Assembly: GCF_001708445.1 (NCBI RefSeq)
Contig: NZ_CP015637.1
Location: forward strand, 1,923,001 to 1,987,000
From: Pseudomonas fluorescens
GTDB taxonomy: Bacteria > Pseudomonadota > Gammaproteobacteria > Pseudomonadales > Pseudomonadaceae
Direction of reading: 5' to 3'
Length of the DNA: 64,000 nucleotides
The notes beneath the pieces are model-generated. The model did no database searches. It was not told where the DNA came from and saw only the letters and a program-made list of their open reading frames with translations. Positions 55,538 through 63,961 of this stretch are shown here, one piece after another. The position numbers and the translations under genes are program-made. Every line of letters begins with the position of its first letter. The stretch's first letter is position 1.

Positions 55538-56458
55538 TTAGATGCCCTGCGGGGTTTCTTCGCCGCCGAGGGCTTCGATCAACGCCGGCAGGAAGTCACC
55601 GAAGGTCAGCATCATCAGGGTGAAGCTGGCATCCAGTTGGCCCAGGGCTTCTTCACCACCGTCCTGTTCCGCCTGGTCTTGCAGCAGGTCTTCGAACTTC
55701 AGGCGCTTGACGGTCATCTTGTCGTCGAGCATGAAGGACAGCTTGTCCTGCCAGGCCAGGGACAGTTGGGTCACGACTTTGCCGGTGCTCAGGTGCAGCT
55801 GGATTTCTTCGCTGGTCAGGTCCTGGCGCTTGCAACGCACGATGCCGCCGTCTTCGTGGGTGTCGCGCAGTTCGCATTCGTCGAGGACGAAGAAGTCATC
55901 GGCCGGTTTCTGGGTAGTGACCCAGTCGGTCATGATGGCGGTTGGCGCGGTTTTCACGGTGAGTGGGCGCACCGGCAGGGTGCCGATCACTTCACGCAGG
56001 GTGGAGAGCAGGTCTTCGGCGCGTTTCGGGCTGGCCGAGTTCACCAGGATCAGGCCCTGTTTCGGCGCGATGGCGGCGAAGGTCGACGAGCGGCGAATAA
56101 AGGCACGCGGCAGGAACGCCTGGATGATTTCATCCTTGATCTGGTCCCGTTCCTTTTTATAGACCTTGCGCATTTGCTCGGCTTCGATTTCCTCGACTTT
56201 CTCTTTGAGGGCATCACGCACCACGCTACCCGGCAGGATGCGTTCTTCCTTGCGCGCGGCGATCAGCAGGAAGTCACCGCTGACGTGGACCAGGGGAGCG
56301 TCCTCGCCTTTACCGAAAGGCGCGACGAAACCGTAAGTGGTCAACTCCTGGCTTGCACATGGGCGCGCCAGTTTGGTGGCCATGGCCGCTTCCAACGCCT
56401 CGGCATCAACAGGCAGATCTTGGGTCAGGCGATAGATAAGCAGGTTCTTGAACCACAT
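55538..56458 (-). CDS. rdgC: Recombination-associated protein RdgC
   Basis: RdgC, 306 residues, the standard length. It begins [16 protein letters not shown] and keeps the family block [42 protein letters not shown] and [11 protein letters not shown]. RdgC forms a DNA-encircling dimer that binds duplex DNA and limits RecA-driven recombination. The ATG at 56456-56458 has AAGGAGA ten bases upstream; an earlier ATG at 56482 is not used in the family. It is transcribed towards the BASS gene, away from the tRNA-Val/Asp operon. Confidence 0.96.
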   Translation of the reverse strand: MWFKNLLIYRLTQDLPVDAEALEAAMATKLARPCASQELTTYGFVAPFGKGEDAPLVHVSGDFLLIAARKEERILPGSVVRDALKEKVEEIEAEQMRKVYKKERDQIKDEIIQAFLPRAFIRRSSTFAAIAPKQGLILVNSASPKRAEDLLSTLREVIGTLPVRPLTVKTAPTAIMTDWVTTQKPADDFFVLDECELRDTHEDGGIVRCKRQDLTSEEIQLHLSTGKVVTQLSLAWQDKLSFMLDDKMTVKRLKFEDLLQDQAEQDGGEEALGQLDASFTLMMLTFGDFLPALIEALGGEETPQGI

Positions 56459-56568
56459 GGGGTGAGTCTCTCCTTTATACAAAGGGGGGCATTATTCTCT
56501 TGATAGCGGCTGAGGCCAACCCTGCCTAAGCCATTGGAAGCTATCAAAAAAAAGATTTAAGAAAGTGC

Positions 56569-56597
56569 TTGCCAGACCTGGGGTCGCTCCGTAGAAT
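56569..56597 (+). promoter_or_regulatory. Promoter of the first tRNA-Val/Asp pair
   Basis: TTGCCA and TAGAAT are 17 bases apart, followed by GCGCGCC; the same -10 and discriminator occur at the tRNA-Glu/Gly promoter (28247-28259). The tRNA begins 20 bases later. Confidence 0.8.
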
Positions 56598-56617
56598 GCG
56601 CGCCACACCGAAACGAA

Positions 56618-56693
56618 GGGTGATTAGCTCAGCTGGGAGAGCATCTGCCTTACAAGCAGAGGGTCGGCGGTTCGATCCCGTCATCACCCACCA
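56618..56693 (+). tRNA. tRNA-Val (anticodon TAC), copy 1
   Basis: 76 bases with acceptor GGGTGAT/ATCACCC, anticodon loop CTTACAA between TCTGC and GCAGA, T loop GGTTCGATCCC and an encoded CCA. Confidence 0.98.
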
Positions 56694-56712
56694 TTCGCTT
56701 CAAGTGTTACGC

Positions 56713-56789
56713 GCAGCGGTAGTTCAGTCGGTTAGAATACCGGCCTGTCACGCCGGGGGTCGCGGGTTCGAGTCCCGTCCGCTGCGCCA
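56713..56789 (+). tRNA. tRNA-Asp (anticodon GTC), copy 1
   Basis: 77 bases with acceptor GCAGCGG/CCGCTGC, anticodon loop CTGTCAC between CCGGC and GCCGG, and an encoded CCA. It is co-transcribed with tRNA-Val 19 bases upstream. Confidence 0.98.
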
Positions 56790-56830
56790 TATTCGGTCAC
56801 CTGGAACGCTGAACGCCAGGTACCACAGGA

Positions 56831-56857
56831 AGCCCGCTCATCGAGCGGGCTTTTTTT
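56831..56857 (+). terminator. Terminator of the first tRNA-Val/Asp pair
   Basis: AGCCCGCTC-atc-GAGCGGGCT followed by seven Ts. The same hairpin recurs at 59467-59491 and 63937-63961. Confidence 0.93.
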
Positions 56858-57057
56858 GTGCCCGGGATTCAGCGCCTTGGTGGCGTCAGGGCGACGACGG
56901 TCCATTCTGATCAGCCTGATCCACGAGATCGACAACCTGCGTTCGCTGTGTGGTGAGGTCGATCGGCGATACACTTTCGCGCACAATCTTCCGAATTAGC
57001 TTACTTCTCGCGCTTTTTCACGCGCGGTAGGGGACACCTCGAAGGCGGCAACATACG

Positions 57058-57987
57058 GTGAACATCGATACCCGCATCAAATTCCGCCACCTGGTGTGCT
57101 TTCTCGAAGTGGCGCGCCAGGGCAGTCTGGCGCGCGCCTCGGAAAAATTAGCGATCAGCCAGCCGGCGCTTTCCAAGACCCTCAAAGAACTCGAAACCCT
57201 GCTGACGGCCACTTTATTTATGCGCAGCAAAAGTGGCGCGGCGTTGACGGAAGCCGGAGTGGCTTTTTTGCGTTATGCCGGGCCGAGCGTACAAGCGCTG
57301 CGTGAAGGGGTGAACAGCCTGCGTTCCGGCGAGCACGAGCCCTTCACCGCCAGGCTCGGCGTGCTGTCCACTGTGGAAAGTTTGTTGGTGCCCGAGGTCG
57401 TCTGTCGTTTGCATGCCCGACATCCCGCGCTGATCGTGAGCGTGGTGACCGGGCCGAGCGCGTACCTGTTGTCGCAATTGCGGGTGGGGGAGCTGGACTT
57501 GGTGGTCGGACGCATGACGGACAGCCCGCAGATCCTTGGGCTGATTTTCGAGCATCTATACAGCGAATCCATGACCCTCGTGGTGCGTAACGGCCATCCG
57601 CTGTTGAGCGATCCACAGGCGCAGGAACATATCGAAGATTATCCGCTGGTGTTGCCGCAGGCAGGGACGACGATTCGCAAATTCGCCGACAGCTTGTTCG
57701 TGCAGCACAGTATCAATCCGCCGCGCCAGCGCCTGGAAACCCTATCGTTGATCTTGAGCCGGCGTTATGTGCAGTGCAGTCAGGCGATCTGGGTCGCGCC
57801 TTTCGATGCGGTCAGGCAGGACTTGAATCGAGGTGATCTGTTTGAGCTGGAGTTGGGAATTCGCGAACCGGGTGGTTCCGTGGGACTGTGCAGCAATCCT
57901 GCGTTGACGATGTCCTTGGCGGCTCAATGGTGCGTGGAGGTGCTGCGCGAGGTGGGCCAGGAATATCGCGAGGGTTTCTATCCATAA
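57058..57987 (+). CDS. pcaQ: LysR-type activator of protocatechuate genes
   Basis: A 309-residue LTTR. The DNA-binding helix is in LARASEKLAISQPALSKTLKEL (residues 24-46), and KFRHLVCFLEVARQGSLARASEK with the ending of the effector domain resembles PcaQ, the activator of pca genes in response to beta-carboxymuconate/protocatechuate pathway intermediates. The start is the GTG at 57058-57060 with GAAGG about 12 bases before it. pcaH follows on the same strand; a candidate PcaQ box overlaps the pcaQ stop. PcaQ is usually divergent from its targets, so the co-directional layout is unusual. Confidence 0.8.
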   Translation: MNIDTRIKFRHLVCFLEVARQGSLARASEKLAISQPALSKTLKELETLLTATLFMRSKSGAALTEAGVAFLRYAGPSVQALREGVNSLRSGEHEPFTARLGVLSTVESLLVPEVVCRLHARHPALIVSVVTGPSAYLLSQLRVGELDLVVGRMTDSPQILGLIFEHLYSESMTLVVRNGHPLLSDPQAQEHIEDYPLVLPQAGTTIRKFADSLFVQHSINPPRQRLETLSLILSRRYVQCSQAIWVAPFDAVRQDLNRGDLFELELGIREPGGSVGLCSNPALTMSLAAQWCVEVLREVGQEYREGFYP

Positions 57988-57999
57988 CCATTTGGATAT
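57984..57999 (+). promoter_or_regulatory. Candidate PcaQ binding site upstream of pcaH
   Basis: ATAACC-atTT-GGATAT is an inverted repeat with one mismatch, close to the published ATAACC-N4-GGTTAA PcaQ consensus. It overlaps the pcaQ stop codon and is about 118 bases before the pcaH ATG. Confidence 0.5.
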
Positions 58000-58116
58000 G
58001 GATAGGGTTGGTTTTTTCAATTTTGGATAGCGCCTCATCAAGGGACACTGGGTTGTTTATTGTTGTTTATACAATATTCATCCCTGATTTTTATCCATAA
58101 TAAAAAGGAAACCGAC

Positions 58117-58836
58117 ATGTCTGATGCGGACAACAGCCGTTTCGTCATTCGTGACCGCAATTGGCACCCCAAAGCCCTGACGCCTGACTACAAAACCTCA
58201 ATCCTGCGGTCCCCGCGCCAGGCCTTGGTGAGCATCCCGCAGTCCCAGTCGGAAGCCAGCGGCCCGGATTTTTCCCACTTGGAGATGGGGCATCACGATA
58301 ACGATCTGTTGCTGAACTTCAACCACGGCGGCTTGCCCATCGGCGAGCGCATCATCGTCGCCGGTCGGGTGTGTGACCAGTATGGGAAGCCGATTCCCCA
58401 TACCCTGGTGGAGATGTGGCAGGCCAACGCGGGGGGGCGCTATCGGCACAAGAAGGACAGCTATCTGGCGCCCATCGACCCTAACTTCGGTGGCGTCGGT
58501 CGTGCCTTGACCGACCGCGACGGCAACTACAGTTTCCGCACGGTCAAGCCTGGCCCGTATCCATGGCGCAATGGTCCCAACGACTGGCGTCCGGCGCATA
58601 TTCACTTCTCCATCAGCGGCCCATCGATTGCCACACGATTGATCACCCAGTTGTATTTCGAAGGTGACCCACTCATCCCGATGTGCCCGATCGTCAAGTC
58701 GATCGCCAATCCGGATGCAGTGCAGAGCCTGATCGCAAGGCTTGATATGAGCATGGCCAATCCCATGGATTGCCTGGCTTATCGCTTTGATATCGTTCTG
58801 CGCGGTCAGCGCAAGACTCACTTCGAAAACCGCTGA
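58117..58836 (+). CDS. pcaH: Protocatechuate 3,4-dioxygenase beta subunit
   Basis: PcaH, 239 residues, the iron-binding subunit that cleaves protocatechuate between the two hydroxyl carbons to give beta-carboxy-cis,cis-muconate. The four Fe(III) ligands are present: Tyr109 in GGRYRHKKD, Tyr148 in PGPYPWRNG, and His161 and His163 in WRPAHIHFS, with Arg158 next to them. The ATG at 58117 has AAGGA just upstream; an in-frame ATG at 58060 is not used in the family. It lies 12 bases before pcaG. Confidence 0.96.
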   Translation: MSDADNSRFVIRDRNWHPKALTPDYKTSILRSPRQALVSIPQSQSEASGPDFSHLEMGHHDNDLLLNFNHGGLPIGERIIVAGRVCDQYGKPIPHTLVEMWQANAGGRYRHKKDSYLAPIDPNFGGVGRALTDRDGNYSFRTVKPGPYPWRNGPNDWRPAHIHFSISGPSIATRLITQLYFEGDPLIPMCPIVKSIANPDAVQSLIARLDMSMANPMDCLAYRFDIVLRGQRKTHFENR

Positions 58837-58848
58837 GGAGGCCCGATC

Positions 58849-59451
58849 ATGCCCGTTGAACTTCTACCTGAAACCCCGTCGCAAACCGCCGGTCCTTACG
58901 TGCATATCGGCCTGGCGCTGGAGGCGGCGGGCAACCCGCCCCGCGCGCAGGAAATCTGGAACGAAATGGCCAAGCCCGGTGCGTCGGGGGAGCACATCCT
59001 GTTGCTGGGCCATGTCTATGACGGCAACGGTCATCTGATCCGCGATGCGTTCCTGGAGTGTTGGCAGGCTGACCACGAAGGCGTTTACGACAGTGACTAC
59101 AACCTGGAAAAGCCCTTCAACAGTTTTGGCCGTACGGCGACCACGGATACCGGCGAGTGGCAGATCCATACCGTCAAGCCGGGCACCGTGAAGAATGCTG
59201 CGGGTGTGCCGATGGCGCCGCACGTCAATGTTTCGCTGTTCGCGCGGGGCATCAATATCCACTTGCAGACCCGTGTGTACTTCGACGATGAAGCCCAGGC
59301 CAATGCCGTCGATCCCGTGCTGAATCTGATCGAACAGCCTCAACGCCGGGAGACGCTGGTCGCCAAGCGTTGCACGGTCGATGGCAAGTTGGCTTATCGT
59401 TTCGATATCCGCATACAGGGCGAAGAAGAAACGGTGTTCTTCGACTTCTGA
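58849..59451 (+). CDS. pcaG: Protocatechuate 3,4-dioxygenase alpha subunit
   Basis: PcaG, 200 residues, the partner subunit that lacks the full iron site but shapes the active site at the interface. TAGPYVHIGLALEAAGNP and DAFLECWQADHEGVYDSDYNLEKPF are typical of the alpha chain. GAGGAGG stands before the ATG at 58849, twelve bases after pcaH. It ends before the terminator at 59467. No other pca gene (pcaB, C, D, IJ) is nearby, so the rest of the pathway must be elsewhere. Confidence 0.95.
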   Translation: MPVELLPETPSQTAGPYVHIGLALEAAGNPPRAQEIWNEMAKPGASGEHILLLGHVYDGNGHLIRDAFLECWQADHEGVYDSDYNLEKPFNSFGRTATTDTGEWQIHTVKPGTVKNAAGVPMAPHVNVSLFARGINIHLQTRVYFDDEAQANAVDPVLNLIEQPQRRETLVAKRCTVDGKLAYRFDIRIQGEEETVFFDF

Positions 59452-59466
59452 CGGGGCACACCCGTA

Positions 59467-59491
59467 AGCCCGCTCATTGAGCGGGCTTTTT
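59467..59491. terminator. Terminator after pcaG, same hairpin family as the tRNA terminators
   Basis: AGCCCGCTC-att-GAGCGGGCTTTTT followed by gctgtctgggg. The tail gctgtctgggg matches the one after the second tRNA pair (63961), not the first. It also lies at the end of the convergent receptor gene. Confidence 0.9.
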
Positions 59492-59503
59492 GCTGTCTGG
59501 GGG

Positions 59504-61936
59504 TTAGAAGTCCCAGCGTGTGGTGACCATGAAGTTACGTGGCTCACCGTAGGCTGCGGAGTTATAGAAACCGATGTTGGTGTAGTAGGACTTGTCGAAG
59601 AGGTTGTTCACGTTCAGCGTCGTCGACAGGTTCTTGGTCACCTGGTAGCGCGTCATCAGGTCGACCAGCCAATAGGCGTCCTGGGAGAACTCTTCATACT
59701 GTGTGTGAGGGGTGTTGTAGATGTCCTGCCAGCCCATGCTCTGCCAGCGCACGCCGCCGCCGACGGTCAACTTGTCGAGGTTGCCCTTGAGTTTATAGGT
59801 GGTGTACAGCTTGATCTGGTCTTCAGGCTCGAAGGTGGAAATCTTCACATCCTTGTCATCGCGCACCACCTTGTGGGTGTAGCCAGCCTGGAGTTGCCAG
59901 CCGGGCGCAATCTCGCCGGACATCTCCACTTCATAACCCTTGGTGACGGCCTTGCTGCTCTTGTACGCATAGTTATTCGGGATCGGCGTCTGGTTGTTGT
60001 ACTCATCATCCGAGAGCGCGCGATTGGATTCGTGGATTTCAAAGTAAGCCGCGCTGGCGTTTACGCGGCCGTCGAGGAAGTCCGCCTTCACGCCCAACTC
60101 CCAGTTCTGGCCTTCATCCGGTTCAAGCAGCTTGTTGTCGCGGTCGCGGTTGTAGTTTTCCTGCGGCATGAAGATATCGGTGTAGCTGGCGTAGACCGCA
60201 TAGGTGTCGTTGAGGTCGTACACCGCGCCGATGTACGGCACGAAACGTCCGGACTCGCGGTAGTTGGGGTTATAGCCTGTGACCTGATAGTTGACCACGC
60301 GCCCGCCCAGCAGCAGCTTGAGGTCATCGGCCAGATTCAGGCGCGTGGTCATGTAGGCGCCGGTCTGTCGCACGGTGTCGTCGGTCAGCGATTGGGCGGT
60401 GCCCCAGTCCGGTTCGCGGGCGTTGCCGTGCCAGTTATTGAAGTCGACGATATTGGGGGAGAGGTTCCAGTAGCCCTTGCCTTTCCATTCCGAGGCACTG
60501 ATCGAACCGCCCAGCACCAGCTCATGCTCGCGCCCGCCCAGGCTGAACGGGCCGCTCACATACAGGTCGGCGGAATCGCTGACCGTTTCCCCGGTGTACT
60601 TGCCCGAGGTGAGTTGCGCGGTGCCGTCGGGCTGTGGCTGGTCGCCCTGGATCGAGCCCATCAGCGCGTGGTAGCCATTGATCTTGTGGTCCAGTTGCAG
60701 TTTGCCAACCCAGCCGTTGCCCAGGTCATGTTCAAGCATGGCGAACACGGTGCGGGTGTATTGCTCCCAACTGCTCCAATCGGCGGCATTGTTGAACGAG
60801 CGCTTGACGCTGTTGCGCTCGCCGTTGGCGTTGATCAGTGGGAAGCTGCCGGACCACGACGAGGCGGTCGGCAGGCTGTCCTGGTAGTCGCCGCCGACGG
60901 TCAGCAGGGTGTCGGGTGACAGGTCGAATTCCATGATGCCGTAGTAGGTCGGGCTCTTGCGTGAGTAGCGGTCCATGAACGAGCGCTTGTCTTGATAGGC
61001 GGCGACTGCCCGGCCACGCACATTGCCGCTTTCGGTCATCGGGCCGCTGACGTCCAGCTCGCTGCGATAATTGTCCCAGGAGCCGGCGCCCAGGGTGGCA
61101 TGCCCCTGGAAATCCGCGGTGGGTTTCTTGCGCACCAGGTTGATCGTTGCGCCCAGTGAGCCGGCGCCGGTGAGCAGGCCGGTGGCACCCTTGAGCACTT
61201 CGACGCGGTCATAGATCGCCATGTCGCTCAGGGTGTTGCCTGCCGAATAGGCGACGTTGCGCGCGGTCGAGGGGATGCCATCGTACTGGAAGTTGTTGAT
61301 GGAAAAACCACGTGCGTAATAGTTGCTGCGCTCGGTGTCGAAGGCCGACACCGTGATGCCGGGGGTGTGGCGCATCACGTCGTCGACGTTGTTCAGGCCG
61401 AAATCGTCCATGTGCTTACGCGTGATGACGCTGACGGACTGCGGGGTTTCCTTGGGGGTCAACACCAGGCGAGTCGCGGTCGCAATGCTGCCGGGTGTGT
61501 AGGAGCTGCTGTCTTCGGTGACGTTGCCTAGTTGGTTGGCGGTGACCTGCGTCGGGCCCAATTCCATGACGCCATTGCTGCTAGTCGGCATGGGCTGCAG
61601 CGCATACACCTGGTCGCCCTTGACCGCGCGGTAGCCGCTGCCTTGCAGCAAGCGGTCAAAACCCTCCTGTGTGGCGTACTGCCCTTTCAGGCCGGGACCG
61701 TTGAGGCCTTCCAGTTCGTGAGACTGGAACACAATCGCCACGCCGGCCTGCTGGGCAAAGCGATTGAGTGAACTGCCCAGCGGTCCGGCGGGAATGTCAT
61801 AGGTCTGTGCCGCGACGTTAACCGTGTCCGCCTGGGCCAGGTTGGCGGTCATCGCGCTCGCGGCCAGCATGGCCAGGGAAAACGGGGCGCTTTTCAGCAG
61901 GCCAAAGCGCCCGCGTGGGGAGGAGGGGGTGTGCAT
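59504..61936 (-). CDS. TonB-dependent siderophore receptor with STN signalling domain
   Basis: An 810-residue receptor of the FecA/FpvA class. Signal peptide ending ...NLAQADTVNV (about residue 36); STN domain (about 45-110) with TYDIPAGPLGSSLNRFAQQAG; then plug with TPKETPQSVSVITRKHMDDFG, DVMRHTPGITVS and the VEVLKGATGLLTGAGS latch, and a barrel ending in TTRWDF. AAAGGA precedes the ATG. The STN domain interacts with FecR-type proteins, and fecR and a fecI-like gene lie just upstream on the same strand. The siderophore is unknown; sequence resembles hydroxamate receptors. A Fur-box-like site lies at 62001-62019. Confidence 0.92.
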   Translation of the reverse strand: MHTPSSPRGRFGLLKSAPFSLAMLAASAMTANLAQADTVNVAAQTYDIPAGPLGSSLNRFAQQAGVAIVFQSHELEGLNGPGLKGQYATQEGFDRLLQGSGYRAVKGDQVYALQPMPTSSNGVMELGPTQVTANQLGNVTEDSSSYTPGSIATATRLVLTPKETPQSVSVITRKHMDDFGLNNVDDVMRHTPGITVSAFDTERSNYYARGFSINNFQYDGIPSTARNVAYSAGNTLSDMAIYDRVEVLKGATGLLTGAGSLGATINLVRKKPTADFQGHATLGAGSWDNYRSELDVSGPMTESGNVRGRAVAAYQDKRSFMDRYSRKSPTYYGIMEFDLSPDTLLTVGGDYQDSLPTASSWSGSFPLINANGERNSVKRSFNNAADWSSWEQYTRTVFAMLEHDLGNGWVGKLQLDHKINGYHALMGSIQGDQPQPDGTAQLTSGKYTGETVSDSADLYVSGPFSLGGREHELVLGGSISASEWKGKGYWNLSPNIVDFNNWHGNAREPDWGTAQSLTDDTVRQTGAYMTTRLNLADDLKLLLGGRVVNYQVTGYNPNYRESGRFVPYIGAVYDLNDTYAVYASYTDIFMPQENYNRDRDNKLLEPDEGQNWELGVKADFLDGRVNASAAYFEIHESNRALSDDEYNNQTPIPNNYAYKSSKAVTKGYEVEMSGEIAPGWQLQAGYTHKVVRDDKDVKISTFEPEDQIKLYTTYKLKGNLDKLTVGGGVRWQSMGWQDIYNTPHTQYEEFSQDAYWLVDLMTRYQVTKNLSTTLNVNNLFDKSYYTNIGFYNSAAYGEPRNFMVTTRWDF

Positions 61937-62000
61937 GGTGGCGGCAATCCTTTACGTGTCGAATTACCTTGCTTGACGGGCAGCCTCGAAAAAACCGGAA

Positions 62001-62019
62001 GCAAATGCGAATAATTATT
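62001..62019. promoter_or_regulatory. Candidate Fur box upstream of the siderophore receptor
   Basis: The 19 bases starting GCAAATGCGAATAATTATT agree with the Fur consensus (GATAATGATAATCATTATC) at 13 of 19 positions. The site overlaps the fecR stop region and stands 65 bases before the receptor ATG. Confidence 0.55.
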
Positions 62020-62998
62020 TATTGGGCGTTTTGTCTAGGGCCACCCGGATCAGCCACGGCGTGTAGGTGTACACCTTGATCGGCAGGGTTTGTGCCAGTA
62101 ATTGCAGGGCATGGTCGCTGTCATCCAGGGGGATCACGGCCGACACACGCAGGTTTTGCAGCGCGGCCCGATCAAATTGCAGGTGGCCGGCGCGATGCCG
62201 TGCGATCTCATCGAGGACCTCGGGTAATGGTCGGTTTTCCACCACCAGTTGATGGCGGCGCCAGGCGTCGTTGATGCTGGCCGGGTCAATGCGGCCGGCC
62301 AGGCGTACGCTGTTGGCGCTGACCAGCGCCTGGGAGCCGGCGTCGACTTCCAGGGTCTGCTGGGCATTGGCACTCTGTGCGGCCACCCGCGATTCCAGCA
62401 TGCTGAGCACGGTGACATCGTCCTCACGCTTGACCACAAACCGTGTGCCCAGCGCCCGCAAGGTGCCTTGGGCCGTCTGCACGATAAACGGCCGCGCCGG
62501 GTCATGGGCCACCTCCACCAGGATTTCGCCTTGCAGCAGATCGATGCGTCGCTGGGTGGCATCGAAATGCAGGTTCGCCGCGCTGATACCGTTCAACGTC
62601 AGTGCCGAGCCGTCCGCCAAGTGCAAGGTTTGCCACTGGCCGGGACCGTTGCGCACGTCGGCCATCCACCGTTGTGGATAGGGACTGATCAGCAGCGCCG
62701 CTGCGGGAAGGGCCAAGCTGCAAGCGAGCAGCAGGGTGCGCATCGCGTGTTTATTGCGGCGCGATGGTTTATCGGCAAACGCCGCATCCAGGGCTGCCCG
62801 CGCCGGTGATTTTGTCTCGCGCAGGGCCTGCACCCTGACAATCACAGCCTCCATGCGCGCAGCGGCGGCGGCGTACCGCGGGCCTTGCTGTTTCCAGCTC
62901 TCGAACGCCAGGCGTTGGGCCTCGCTCAAGGGGCCTTCATGCAACTGCAGCTGCCATTCGGCGGCTTGTTCTTCGATGTGCTGTCGGGTATCGGGCAT
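62015..62998 (-). CDS. fecR: FecR family anti-sigma/sigma regulator
   Basis: A 327-residue single-pass protein: N-terminal cytoplasmic anti-sigma part (about 1-90) with ASAEWQLQLHEGPLSEAQRLAFESWKQQ, one membrane helix (about 88-106, LLLACSLALPAAALLI), then a periplasmic FecR domain and an STN-like C-terminus (GHLQFDRAALQNLRVSAVIPLDD). In FecIRA systems it relays the receptor signal to the sigma factor. It lies six bases after the fecI-like gene. Because that gene has a premature stop, the pathway may not work unless the sigma factor is restored. Confidence 0.9.
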   Translation of the reverse strand: MPDTRQHIEEQAAEWQLQLHEGPLSEAQRLAFESWKQQGPRYAAAAARMEAVIVRVQALRETKSPARAALDAAFADKPSRRNKHAMRTLLLACSLALPAAALLISPYPQRWMADVRNGPGQWQTLHLADGSALTLNGISAANLHFDATQRRIDLLQGEILVEVAHDPARPFIVQTAQGTLRALGTRFVVKREDDVTVLSMLESRVAAQSANAQQTLEVDAGSQALVSANSVRLAGRIDPASINDAWRRHQLVVENRPLPEVLDEIARHRAGHLQFDRAALQNLRVSAVIPLDDSDHALQLLAQTLPIKVYTYTPWLIRVALDKTPNK

Positions 62999-63004
62999 GG
63001 GCCG

Positions 63005-63523
63005 TCAGGTGTCCATGCTGTGGCCGCAATGCACCAGCGCCTGGATCAGGTACTTGCGCACGGTCCGTTCCGATAGCTTGAGTTGCGTTGCGATTTGCTG
63101 CTGGGTCAGTTCTTCGAGGTAGTACAGCACGAAGGCCTGGCGCGAATAGGCGTGCATGCCTTCGAGGATAAAGGCGATGTGCTCCAGGGCTTCGAGGGTG
63201 GTGTGGATCTGCTCCGGCGACTGGAACCCCTCCAGCGCATCCAGGGTCAGCGCCAGCTCTCGCAGGTAGGCCTGTTCGATTTGCCGGCGTCGGGCCTGGT
63301 CGATAATTAGGCGCCGGGCGGTGGTGCTCAGGTACGCCCTGGGTTCGCGAATGGTCGCCACGCATTCGCGGGTGTGCAGGATGCGTGCAAAGGTGTCCTG
63401 TGCCAGGTCAGCCGCGTTCTGCCGACAGCCCAGCTTGCGCCGGAGCCAGGTGAGCAGTCAGCCATGATGCTCGCTGTAGAGCTGGGTTATTTCCCGTTGG
63501 TATGGCGGTTCACCCACAGACAT
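63005..63523 (-). pseudogene. fecI: FecI-like ECF sigma factor with an in-frame TGA
   Basis: From the ATG at 63521-63523 the frame reads a full 172-codon FecI-type sigma factor except that codon 22 (63458-63460) is TGA. The context YSEHHG(stop)LLTWLRRKLG matches the family, where a tryptophan (TGG) stands at that place, so a single G-to-A change explains it. Region 2 and the region-4 helix-turn-helix (LTQQQIATQLKLSERTVRKYL) are otherwise intact. A GTG restart at 63361 would lack region 2. It may be a genuine pseudogene or a sequencing error. fecR starts six bases later. Confidence 0.85.
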
Positions 63524-63720
63524 AGGCGTGGCTCAAGGGTTATTGAGAATGGTTTTTAATTGTGCGGCCTGGGGTGGGGCAAATGCAATAGACTCGCGTT
63601 TGGCACGCAAGGCGCGTGTTTTCAGGGCTGGCGTGTCGGTCGAAAATTTATTTCAAATAAATTGCATTTAAATCAACACATTGCAGATTTTTCGTATATG
63701 ATGCGCCCCACACCGAAAGT
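63524..63720. other. Upstream region of fecI and of the second tRNA-Val/Asp pair
   Basis: The 200 bases hold the Fur-like site and, at the right end, a TATGAT -10 box (63697-63702) before GCGCCCC. No good -35 at 17 bases was found, unlike the first copy of the tRNA pair. No ORF is credible. Confidence 0.5.
63539..63557. promoter_or_regulatory. Candidate Fur box upstream of the fecI-like gene
   Basis: GTTATTGAGAATGGTTTTT matches the Fur consensus at 12 of 19 positions and lies 16 bases before the ATG of the sigma factor frame. Iron control is usual for such loci. Confidence 0.45.
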
Positions 63721-63723
63721 GAA

Positions 63724-63799
63724 GGGTGATTAGCTCAGCTGGGAGAGCATCTGCCTTACAAGCAGAGGGTCGGCGGTTCGATCCCGTCATCACCCACCA
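63724..63799 (+). tRNA. tRNA-Val (anticodon TAC), copy 2
   Basis: Identical in sequence to the tRNA-Val at 56618. Confidence 0.98.
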
Positions 63800-63818
63800 T
63801 TCGCTTCAAGTGTTACGC

Positions 63819-63895
63819 GCAGCGGTAGTTCAGTCGGTTAGAATACCGGCCTGTCACGCCGGGGGTCGCGGGTTCGAGTCCCGTCCGCTGCGCCA
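63819..63895 (+). tRNA. tRNA-Asp (anticodon GTC), copy 2
   Basis: Identical in sequence to the tRNA-Asp at 56713. Confidence 0.98.
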
Positions 63896-63936
63896 TATTC
63901 GGTCATCTGGAACGCTGAACGCCAGGTACCACAGGA

Positions 63937-63961
63937 AGCCCGCTCATCGAGCGGGCTTTTT
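63937..63961 (+). terminator. Terminator of the second tRNA-Val/Asp pair
   Basis: AGCCCGCTC-atc-GAGCGGGCT and five Ts, then gctgtctgggg as after pcaG. The remaining 39 bases to the window end show no feature. Confidence 0.92.

Larger units (their letters stand above)
56615..56855 (+). repeat. 241-bp direct repeat, copy 1 (tRNA-Val, tRNA-Asp, terminator)
   Basis: From GAAGGGTGATT to the five Ts after the hairpin this segment matches 63721-63961 at a constant offset of 7106 bases with one difference (cacctgg versus catctgg). The segment between the two copies holds pcaQ-pcaHG and the FecA/FecR/FecI-like genes. Confidence 0.95.
63721..63961 (+). repeat. 241-bp direct repeat, copy 2 (tRNA-Val, tRNA-Asp, terminator)
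   Basis: Matches 56615-56855 with one difference, at a constant offset of 7106 bases; see that entry. Confidence 0.95.

Noticed and set aside
59477..60919. Plus-strand open frame of 480 codons
   Set aside because: Antisense to the siderophore receptor; low complexity (Val, Ala, Gly) and no known domain.
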